Source of the DNA: Welwitschia mirabilis | Lineage: Eukaryota > Gnetophyta > Gnetopsida > Welwitschiales | NCBI GenBank assembly: GCA_051453625.1 | Contig: JBOZIK010000001.1 | Coordinates: 269,474,159-269,506,722 of the forward strand | DNA: 32,564 nt | Direction of reading: 5' to 3' | Notes under the pieces: model-generated | Database searches by the model: none | What the model was told of the DNA's origin: nothing | The model's input: only the letters and a program-made list of their open reading frames with translations | Shown here: positions 21,196 through 29,596 of the stretch, in pieces | How the letters are laid out: every line of letters begins with the position of its first letter | How positions within the stretch are numbered: position 1 is the stretch's first letter | Position numbers and translations under genes: made by a program

Positions 21196-22558
21196 CATGG
21201 ACATTGGCTCATCTCGGGTTCGAGTCTCCCCGGTGGCTTCCCGGTTCATATGAGCACTTGGCATGTGGATCGAGGGGGGGATTGTTGGGTAAGTGCTCCA
21301 CATGCTTAGCCTGACAGGTGGTTAAATGTAAAGGGTTCCAATTTCTACCTGAGTCATGGATTTCAGTTTAATGGTAAAGGGCCCAACGAAAAATGCCTTC
21401 TACAAACTTTGCAACTATCATTTCACTTCTGTGGTCGCAACTAGGGAAAATTTTCATCTCATTAAGGAAAGTGGAAATGGTATGATCAAATGCACGACGA
21501 ACCCAGATACAAATCCAGCCTATAAGTTGGTGAAGAAGAAATGTTTAGCACATTTGATCACAACAGGCAATGTGAAGGAGGTAAATTTTCAATAAGAAAT
21601 TAATTTTTGTGTTTAAAACGTACTTTTTATAAATTGATTTACCTAATGTACCATCTCTTATTGATAATCTTAGTGATCTTAGTGTAAATTTGAAATCGTG
21701 GACACAAAGAACCATGGCATCCATTGAGAGGGAAACTTCTAGTGTTAGGGAAGGTTCTCTTCACACTACATTTCGTGCAAATGAATTTGATATTGCATGA
21801 TTTAGAAATATATGTAGTGGCAATGGCACTTCCTCATAAGGGGAACCACATTCCCTTTCACCAATGTTAGTAATTGTTCTGGCTCATCTTCCAAGAGGCA
21901 TAAGAACAATGTTTATACTTTATAGAATTGGCCTACTCATATTGCCAATATTAGTGCCACTAGGCGATGTACATTGCCTAGCATGCCTTTCAACCGAGAA
22001 AGGCATGATGAAACACCTGCACACCTGGCCAAATTTTAGTACAAGCATATACTTCCTTTCCAATCCTTTAGAGATTCAGAAGTTCAAGAGGTTATTGATT
22101 GCATGCTAGAGGGGCGTAAAGGTTTGAAGGTGCCATCAAATCATCAGGTATAAATCAACAAATACATATGTCTTATTCTCTTGTTTTAACATGTATGACT
22201 ATGTTTTGTTTGATCAATTTTCTGTGTTATGTCTAGGAGTGTACTAGTTCTCTAGTAATCATGTCAATGTGATGCTATTAACATTCCGTACTTACTAGTA
22301 CATATCATGTTTTTCATTATTTGGTTTGCACATCCTTCTTAGCACATTAGAGATCATATGGCAACACATCGATCTAGTTGGGCAAGCACTAGTTGTTCAA
22401 TGATGATGGATTTATGGATTGGTCAGAAAGGGAGATCTTTGATTAACTTTTTGGTTGGTACTAGAAAGGGTACCATATTCATAAAGTCCACTGCAAGCTT
22501 CATGTTTAATTTGTACCAGAATGTCATTGAACAAGTTGATCCAAATAATGTTCTATAG

Positions 22559-22560
22559 GC
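22559..22560 (+). other. Probable GC-AG intron donor in the hAT gene
   Basis: The exon end reads TAG|GCAAGT, the extended consensus typical of GC-type donors, and the next exon begins after TTTGCAG at 22671 in the same phase. The TAG before the donor is probably a mutated CAG. Confidence 0.5.
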
Positions 22561-23349
22561 AAGTATTTAAGATAACAAGTAAAAACATTCTATTTTATTC
22601 TCATCTCATTTTTCAAGAACTAATTTTGTAATTTACAATGTTGCATTTTCTTTTTTTTTTGAAATTTGCAGATCAATACTGATAATGCAACTGCATTTGT
22701 GTCTGCTAGGGAAAGCCTACAAATGACTGATCCTCACCTATGTTCATCTCCATGTGGTGCTCACTGTTTGGACTTATTGACTAAGGATATTAGCAACTTG
22801 TCTTGCATTAAGCCTGTAAGTTAAATATTCATTGAGATTTAAGACATTCAAGAGTTTGCAGAACGCATTTTGAGTATTCCACCCCTCCCCCCGTGCCCTT
22901 CCCATATTTGCAATGTGTTGATTCAATGTTTATTTACAGATCACCACCTACTGATCTTATTGCAAATCGGTAGGAAAGCAAAATACATTTTCAGGTTTAT
23001 CTATCACATGACTTATCCCATTCCTTGCTCCGATAATAAACATAGGACAGAGAGTAAGCAAGACCTAGTAATACTAGTTTAAAGGACAATTGATGCATTT
23101 ATTTCTATCTCCTACATGGTTGTTTGGTAATCCTTCTTGGGCTCATTTGTAGAATTCTCCTAAGGGAGGATTTTGCAAAAGAGTGATATTTGAGGATCCT
23201 ATTGTCCTAAGAAGACATTCTAGTATACAGTCTCTCTCATTGTAAAGGTAACCAAATAATAATAATAAATTCATCGTTCTTACATAGTTGTCATAGTTCC
23301 ATTATGAGATTACATTAAATTGATTTCACGGGCCAAGGTACATCAACCC

Positions 23350-24405
23350 ATAAAAGATATTGATAAACAAATCAACCCTAGAAGGGGTGAATAGGGAATA
23401 TTTTAACTTCCAAAAAAAAGATAATTCAAACCCTATAAATAATGACCATAAGAAAATCACAAATTGTTAATGGTGGAGAGTCACCACCCTTCAGCTTTCG
23501 GACACTGACTCTCAAGTTGGCTTAGATTAACTTTAAACAATGGTTTTCAGGCTCACCAATAACCTTTTACAATCACTAGTGGATTTTAGGGTTCATTCAC
23601 AACCACAAGAAAAGAATGGATTTGGCAATGTGCACAGGTGCACAGATGTTATCCACAAGTACAGTACAAAGCCAGCTCTCTATAGCTTGATCAAAAAAGG
23701 AGCTTCACAATTATCACTGATCTAACAGTAAATCAGGTACAGCACAGTTCATATAGTATGACAGTGTCCTTTTTCTAAAATGGAACAATGTGTGGATCTT
23801 CAAAAGGATTTGTTTATATAGAATGGATAGAAAATAACCATTCATAGAATTTAGTGTGGATCTTTGATTTCTAGATCCACTTTAGAAGCGTGTAGCTACG
23901 ATGCCTAATAAAATAATACATTTGGTCGACCTCACTATATGTTCAATCGCCCTCACAAGTTTTAGTATCTCTTAGATATTACTTTGGAAGCCCTCAAGAT
24001 ATTTCTCAGTCGCCCTGATCTTGTTCAGATTTGAGTCACAGTTGGGTCGCCCTTATACACAGGCTCAGTCGTCCGTTCTTAGATCTACTGATATTTCTTA
24101 AATGACATTCATTATCGGTCACCCATTCTATAATCGTTTGATATATCTTTGATGATATCTGGTTGCCCATGACCATAGGATTAGTCACTCATTATACATT
24201 TGGCTGATTTTTCTGGGTTGCATCCGGTCGCCCTGAATAGAGTGGGTGGTTTCTGGGTTGCATCCAATCGCCCTGAACAGACTGTGCGGTCGATCGCACC
24301 TGATGCAGTTTTCACTCTATGACAGTATGATAGCCCCTAGAGAAAGTTCTGGTCACCCTTTCAAGAAATTCTCTGTAAACCATGTTAACTACAAAAACTC
24401 CAAAA
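23350..24405 (-). mobile_element. 3' LTR of the minus-strand SIRE-type Copia element (element 1)
   Basis: About 1.05 kb. On the minus strand it starts at 24405 with TTTTGGAG (a decayed TGTTGGAG), directly after a polypurine tract. Its other end, near 23350-23400, contains CCCTAGAAGGGGTGAATAGG, a word common at the LTR edges of SIRE-type elements. The left limit is approximate. It carries about a dozen GGTCGCCC-like motifs (23934-24359) and a 40-bp tandem repeat (24211-24250 and 24251-24290). Confidence 0.65.
23934..24359. promoter_or_regulatory. Array of GGTCGCCC/GGTCGACC-like motifs in the SIRE LTR
   Basis: About twelve variants in 425 bp, for example GGTCGACC (23934), AATCGCCC, CAGTCGCCC, GGGTCGCCC, CAGTCGTCC, GGTCACCC, GGTTGCCC, GGTCGCCC and AATCGCCC (inside the 40-bp tandem repeat), and GGTCACCC (24351). 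The variants differ mostly by changes at CpG. A promoter or enhancer role is inferred from position in the LTR. Confidence 0.45.
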
Positions 24406-24415
24406 CTCCCCTTTT
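24406..24415 (-). other. Polypurine tract of SIRE element 1
   Basis: AAAAGGGGAG on the minus strand, immediately before the LTR start, preceded by CAATGAC; this is the usual setting of the second-strand primer in SIRE-type elements. Confidence 0.65.
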
Positions 24416-24726
24416 GTCATTGATTGGAGAAAAAAACTAGGTAAAATTTAATCAACATAACTGCTCTCCCTTAATCTATTACTAGAGAAAATTCCAAGTA
24501 TATGAAACAAGTTTTGCTTGTATTTAGAAAGAATAACCACAACAAAGATTAGACATTTTTGAAACCAAAAAATAGAAGCTTTTTATATTAACAAGACTGA
24601 AGTTACAACAATTGAAATTGTTACAAGAAGTGCATACACAAATCCAACAAACCATTCAAAAATTAATTCAACATATGAAATTCAAAGTACAAAACATATA
24701 GAAGACCCCCCTTTTCTTTTGAAATC

Positions 24727-24774
24727 AAGGACACAGAGATAAGAAAGACAAAGGACACAGAGAGAAGAAAGACA
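24727..24774. repeat. 24-bp tandem duplication
   Basis: AAGGACACAGAG-initiated unit at 24727-24750 and 24751-24774, differing at one base. It lies just downstream of the accessory ORF stop in the element's 3' untranslated region (24416-24785), which shows nothing else. Confidence 0.85.
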
Positions 24775-24785
24775 AAATGAGTGAA

Positions 24786-25784
24786 CTAATCAAATACAGA
24801 AGGCTCCTCAGAAGAGTGTGTAGCCTCGTTTTGAGATGTGTCTGCCACTAGAGTGCCACTAGCGATTAACATTGCTTTGATGTGCCTTGTACGTGAGTCC
24901 AATCTGCAAAGCAAGTGAAGGATTTCTGGTGTGTGGGAAGCTTTGACCCTATGCCTAGAAGACGGAGCACGCTCATTAAAGAAATGCATCCAAGAGAGAC
25001 TGTTCCAATCGATAGGCCCCATAGGTTTAAGAGCCTCCTGACGAGAAAGATGAGTAATGCTGAAATGTTGGCAGATGCGAGTGATAAGGAAGGGATAAGG
25101 CAAGTAACACCTTTTATGGGGTTGAAGCTGGTGGACCACATGGCAAAGCATTATACCAAGAGCATCTATATCACATCTTTGGTCCAAAGAGTATAGGATA
25201 AACACATAGTAGTTGGATAGCTCATCAAGGTGACCCACAATAGGAAGAAAATTATAAGACAAAATTCGATGAAGTAGGCGAAACCTGGGAAGAAGATGAG
25301 AAGCCTTAAGTGTCATCTTCCAGGTGACAAAAGCACAGCAGACATGTTGAGTGGCAGAGTCCTTTTCTTCAAACGACTCTACTAGGGGCTAGTATTCACC
25401 ACCTCGAGGTAAACCAGTGAGGGAGGCAATTAAATCTATAGTGACCCAAATTTCTTGGCCAAATATAGAAGTGATGAGAGTTGAACATGCAGTATCGAAT
25501 TTGGCATTGGCATAGAAAAGATGAGTAACTAGGGGATAACAAGTGCCTATCACGTATAAAAAATAGCCCCAGTTTATCTCCTCCAAAAGGGTTTGGACCT
25601 CGTGAGAACTTAGAAATTGAACAGGCTCACAGGTCCTTTCCATTGCTATAAGACTGGCCTCAAAGTTCTTCTCGAAGTTGTCTATAGCTTCTGTACTCAT
25701 CCTTGCAAAAATATAGTCAGGGGGTTTGGAAGCAGCTTCCTTCTTCCTCTTTATGGACCCTTCTCTTGCTTGTTGAGAGGCCAT
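24786..25784 (-). pseudogene. Accessory ORF of SIRE element 1: plant transposon protein domain, one in-frame TAG
   Basis: Minus-strand ORF downstream of pol, about 332 codons, open except for one TAG at 25391-25389. The start ATG at 25784 sits in a good plant context (CCATGGCC) after a CT-rich leader. N-terminal region: Lys-rich MASQQAREGSIKRKKE, then EINWGYFLYVIGTCYPLVTHLFYAN and a TGLPRGGEY block. After the TAG: FLPIVGHLDELSNYYVFILY and LPYPFLITRICQHFSI, hallmark blocks of the putative plant transposon protein domain (Transposase_32 type). Function is unknown; it occupies the place of the env-like ORF in SIRE elements. The partial copy at 26929-27387 has the same TAG. Confidence 0.75.
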
Positions 25785-25949
25785 GGAGGGAAATTTGTGA
25801 GAGAGGGAGAGAGAGAGAAGGGGGAAGAGGCATGAAAGCAGAGGAGTTGACTAAGAGAAGTCAAAGAAAAAGACAAACAAAAAAAGACAAGGGAAATGAC
25901 AAGAGGGCTCGGGCATATTTAAAAATGTGCGGCGCACCACCTTAAATGC

Positions 25950-26320
25950 GATCAACCGAACTACATGAGGGGTCAACCCGACAGATTTTTAAAAAAACTG
26001 AGGATTTTAAGGCAGTTGTCAACCTAATGATATCAAGTCAGCCAATCCATTTAACAGTGAAGATAACTTTTAAAGAGGTCGACCTAGTAAAAGACATGGT
26101 CGACCCTAATAGGATGAAGACGTGACAGAGAATAAACCAAGGCACCTTCAATCAACCTGATAGATAGTGGTCGTCAACCTAATTAAGGAGGAAATTTGAC
26201 AAAAGAACTAAGGCACACGCAGTCAACCCAATGTAAATTAACGGTCGACCCTATATGACAGATTTACAATAGAAAACTGGGTGAAAACTGTCGATCCCCA
26301 TTGATTATGAGGTCAACTGG
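25950..26320. promoter_or_regulatory. Array of GGTCGACC-like motifs between SIRE pol and the accessory ORF
   Basis: Twelve variants of the palindrome GGTCGACC in 370 bp, including GGTCGACC near 26079, GGTCGACCC near 26099 and 26252, and decayed forms GTCAACC, GTCAGCC and GTCGATCC. Spacing is irregular, about 15-60 bp. The array starts right after the RNase H stop and ends about 165 bp before the accessory ATG. Most variants are explained by CpG to CA or TG change. Confidence 0.5.
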
Positions 26321-26367
26321 GGTTTATGTAGATAAGACAGTCAAATTTTAAACTCGGTAGTTAAACT

Positions 26368-26766
26368 CTATTGTTCAGCTGAGGCTGGGGCTTTCAGATC
26401 TTTCTCAGAAAGGACGCCCAGAAAATAATGTAAAGTGGCAAAACAATCAGACGATAATTGTTTTGTGTAAATATCAGCCAATTGATCCGGCGTGGAGACA
26501 TATCCAAGAGTTATTACCTTTTCCTCAACCAAATCTCTAATAAAATGATACCTAAGATCGATGTGCTTGGTGGTGGGATGAACGAGATTGTGAGCGATTT
26601 GTATTGCACTGGAGTTGTCACGTAGAATAGGAACTTCAGATATTTCTACTCCATAGTCTTGTAGTGTTTCTTTCATCCATAGTGTTTGAGAGCAACAGGC
26701 TAGCAATGAATTTAGCTTCTTTCTTGACAGCGAGATGGAACACTGCTTCTTATTGTACCATGTCAT
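26368..26766 (-). pseudogene. pol: SIRE element 1 RNase H, C-terminal part
   Basis: Minus-strand open frame with Copia RNase H landmarks: TWYNKKQCSISLS, then a short damaged stretch where AEYIA would be expected, MKETLQDYGVE, the DNSSAIQIAHN block with its catalytic Asp, TKHIDLRYHFIRDLVE, and DQLADIYTKQLSS. The stop at 26368-26370 ends pol. Upstream sequence is lost at the N gap. It is more intact than the other copy (27964 on) in the TKHID block. Confidence 0.8.
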
Positions 26767-26828
26767 GAGACAGTTACCAGAGAAGAAGCACGGTGTTCTT
26801 ATTGTACCATGTCATGAGACAGTTACCA
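26747..26828. repeat. 33-bp direct repeat at a gap edge
   Basis: Identical 33-mers at 26747-26779 and 26796-26828; the second ends exactly at the first N. This is the typical look of a contig end where the assembler added a read twice. Confidence 0.85.
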
Positions 26829-26928
26829 NNNNNNNNNNNNNNNNNNNNNNNNNNNNNNNNNNNNNNNNNNNNNNNNNNNNNNNNNNNNNNNNNNNNNNNN
26901 NNNNNNNNNNNNNNNNNNNNNNNNNNNN
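26829..26928. other. Assembly gap, 100 N
   Basis: Placeholder gap. The sequence after it (26929 on) repeats 25331 on, so order across the gap is unproven. Confidence 0.95.
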
Positions 26929-27387
26929 AGCACTATAGACATGTTGAGTGGCAGAGTCCTTTTCTTCAAAAGATTTTGCTGGGGGCTAGTATTCACCAAG
27001 GTTGCCCTGAAGTAAACTAGTGAGGGAGGCAGTTAAATCTACAGTGACTCGAATTTCTTGTCCAAATACAGAAGTGACGGGAGTTGAATGTGCAACATCA
27101 AATTTGGCATTAGCATAGAAAAGTTGAGTCACTAAGGGATAACAAGTGCCTCTCACATATAAAAAATAACCCTAGTTTACCCCTTCCAGAAGGGTTTGGA
27201 CCTCGTGAAGACTTAGAAATTGAACAGGCTTATAGGTCCTTCCCATTACTGTAGCACTGGTTTCAAAGTTCTTCTCAAAGTTGTCTATAGCTTCTATACT
27301 CATCCTCGCAAAAATGTAGTTGGGTGGTTTGGAAACAACTTCCTTCTTCCTCTTTTTAGACCCTTCTCCTACTTGTTGAGAGGCCAT
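26929..27387 (-). pseudogene. Second, partial copy of the SIRE accessory ORF
   Basis: Starts at ATG 27387 (MASQQVGEGSKKRKKE) and runs on the minus strand to the N gap. About four-fifths of residues match the copy at 25784. A TAG replaces the Trp codon in the NWGYFLYV block (ORF stop at 27172-27174), and the TAG after GEY is shared with the other copy. Only the N-terminal third to half is present because the contig ends. Confidence 0.75.
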
Positions 27388-27545
27388 GGAGGGATATTTG
27401 TGTGAGGGAGAGAGAGAGAGGGAGAGGCGGGAAAGTAGAGGAGTTGACTGAGAGAAGTCAAAGAAAAAGACAAGTAGAAAAAGACAAGTTAAATGACAAG
27501 AGGGCCCAGGCAGATTAAAAAATCCACGGCGCACAGCCTTAAACG

Positions 27546-27915
27546 TGGTTGACTAGACGACACAAGTAGTCGAGCTGATGGATTTTAAAAAAAACTGAGG
27601 ATTCTAAAGCGATAGTTGACCTAATACTATCAAGTCAGTCAACCCATTTATAGTGAGATAACTTTTAAAGAGTTCGACCCAGTCACAGACACGATCGACC
27701 CTAATAGGATGAAGATGTGATAGAAAATAAAGTGAGGCATCTTTGGTCGGCCTGACACATAGTAGCAGTTGACTTGTTTAAGGAGGAAATTTGACAGAAG
27801 AACTGAGGCACACACGGTCGATCCAATCTAAATTAGCAGTTGACCTTATATGATAGATTTAAAACAGAAAACCAGATGAAAAGCGGTCGACCCATGTTGA
27901 TTATGAGGTCAATTT
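27546..27915. promoter_or_regulatory. Second copy of the GGTCGACC-like array
   Basis: Again about twelve variants between the RNase H stop and the accessory ATG, for example GATCGACCC near 27693, GGTCGATCC near 27819 and GGTCGACCC near 27885, with GTTGAC and GTCAAC decays. Number and order parallel 25950-26320, but the decayed positions often differ. Confidence 0.5.
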
Positions 27916-27963
27916 GTGTTTATGTAGACATAACAGTAAAATTTTAAACCTAGTAGCTGAACT

Positions 27964-29496
27964 CTATTGTTCAGTTGTGTCTGGGGCTTTTAGATCTTTC
28001 TCAGAAAGGACACCCAGAAAGTAACGTAGAGTGGCAACATGATCAGACGATAATGGTTTTGTGAAAATATCATCCAATTGATCTTGCATGGAGACATATT
28101 CAAGAGTTATTACCTTTTTTTCAATCAAGTATCTAATAAAATGATACCTGAGATTGTTGTGCTTGGTGTGAGTGTGTTGAACGAAATTGTGAGCGATTTG
28201 TATTGCACTGGAGTTGTCACATAGAATAGGAACTTTAGATATTTTTACTCCATAGTCTTTTAGTGTTTCTTTCATCGATAGTGTTTGAGTGCAACAGGCC
28301 CTGACACAAATATTTTCAACTTTTGTTGTTGATAGCGAGATGGAACATTGCTTCTTGCTGTACCATGTTGTGAGGTAGTTACCAAAGAAGAAGCACCCCT
28401 TGCTTGTGCTCTTGCAATCATCTTTGCACCCAACCCAATCCACATCATTGTATCCTGTTAAGCTTAAAGAGGTGTTGCATGGATACCATATACCAAAATC
28501 AGTTGTACCTTTGATGTATTGAAGTATCCTTTTGGCTACTATTAGATGTGATTCCGTTGGTTTCCCTTGATATCTGACACACAATCCAACACTAAATACT
28601 ATGTTAGGATGACTAGCTGTTAGGTATAGCAAACTTCCAATGATCCTATGATATAGTTTTTGATCTACATCTTTTCCCTCTTCATCGAGAGTGAGTTTCA
28701 TGTTGGTGGCCATAGGAGAATCCATAGATTTTGCATTTTCTAATTTGAATTTTTTAATTTTATTAGAAGAATATTTCTTTTGATTTATAAAAATACCTTT
28801 TTCCAATTGTTGGATTTAAGGACCTAAGAACATATTTACTGTTCCAACCACACTCATTTCAAACTCAGAGCTCATCAATTTTGCAAAGTCATTTGATAAT
28901 GTGTCATTTGTTGATCCAAAGATTTTGTCATCCACATAAATTTGAACCAAAATAAGTTCATTATTCATTGATTTTCTAAAACGATTCCTATCAATAGATC
29001 CTCTAACAAATACATGCTGAAGTAAAAAGGAGGAAAGTTTATCATACCAGACCCTTGGAGCTTGTTTTAGCCCATATAAAGCTTTGTTCAATTTGTAGAC
29101 GTGGTTTGGGTTATGAGGATCAGCAAAACCTTGTGGCTGTTTCACATAGACCTCTTCTTCAATATGACCATTTAAGAAGGTGCTCTTTACATCCATCTGA
29201 AATACTTTAATTTTCTTGTAGCATGCAAAAACCAGAGACATTCTGATAGACTCAAGGCTAGCGACAAGAGCAAAAGTGTCACCACAATCCACACCTTCTA
29301 TTTGAGAATACCCTTGAGCAACTAATCTAGCTTTATTCTTGGTTATGACATTTGCTTCATTCACTTTATTTCTGTAAATCCATTTTGTGCCAATGACATT
29401 TTTCTAGACGGCTTTGGTACAAGAGTCCAAACCTGATTTCGAGACAATTGTTCTAATTCTTCTTGCATTGCAATAATCCAACATGGGTCTAGTTCT
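27964..29496 (-). pseudogene. pol: SIRE reverse transcriptase and RNase H, second copy
   Basis: Minus strand. From the gap: a short RT N-terminal piece, then NKARLVAQGYSQIEGVDCGDTFA, FQMDVKSTFLNG (catalytic Asp), YGLKQAP, and YVDDKIFGSTND with the YVDD polymerase box near 28930-28950. A stop follows MFLGP (28816), then RNase H from 28806: GYNDVDWVGC, CKSTSKGCFFF, KKQCSISLS, DNSSAIQIAHN and DQLDDIFTKPLSSD. Breaks: one stop between RT and RNase H, a small insertion in TKH, and a lost AEY box. Reverse transcription would need the intact polyprotein. The whole contig lies between two 100-N gaps. Confidence 0.82.
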
Positions 29497-29596
29497 NNNN
29501 NNNNNNNNNNNNNNNNNNNNNNNNNNNNNNNNNNNNNNNNNNNNNNNNNNNNNNNNNNNNNNNNNNNNNNNNNNNNNNNNNNNNNNNNNNNNNNNN
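29497..29596. other. Assembly gap, 100 N
   Basis: Placeholder gap. RT sequence is repeated on both sides of it. Confidence 0.95.

Larger units (their letters stand above)
20662..21388 (+). mobile_element. Tandem TRIM array: four LTRs and three internal domains
   Basis: Terminal-repeat retrotransposon in miniature, non-coding, arranged LTR-int-LTR-int-LTR-int-LTR. LTRs at 20662-20768, 20870-20975, 21076-21181 and 21283-21388 are 106-107 bp, starting TGTTG and ending CCCAACA (last one CCCAACG). Internal domains at 20769-20869, 20976-21075 and 21182-21282 are 100-101 bp; each opens with a primer site for initiator-Met tRNA and ends with a purine tract (GATCGAGGGGGGGA in the third). No 5S rRNA homology, so not Cassandra. 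Flanks AATAA and AAAAA form a 5-bp target duplication with one mismatch. It would depend on enzymes of an autonomous element. Confidence 0.9.
20597..23245 (+). pseudogene. hAT transposase gene (BED finger plus DUF659), interrupted by a TRIM array
   Basis: Plus-strand, intron-containing hAT gene remnant. Start ATG 20597, then a TAA as fourth codon, then DMVWQCLVKDPNNEN, the N-terminal side of a BED finger. After the TRIM insertion the finger resumes (KLCNYHFTS; GNGMIKC), with donor GGAG|GTAAAT at 21581. A second exon ends LKVPSNHQ (22147) and has a TAG at 22037-22039 where Trp is expected. Exon 22343-22558 holds the DUF659 core (CSMMMDLWIGQKGRSLINFL). Exon 22672-22815 reads INTDNATAF and CGAHCLDL. 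Beyond is IGRKAKYIFRFIY (22966-23004), then uncertain remnants. It would have cut and pasted DNA; it is now dead. Confidence 0.8.

Noticed and set aside
20662-21388. Cassandra-type TRIM with 5S rRNA promoter
   Set aside because: The LTRs contain no recognisable 5S rRNA sequence.
25950-26320. CRISPR-like or satellite array
   Set aside because: The repeats are only about 8 bp, irregularly spaced and variable, and the context is a plant retrotransposon.
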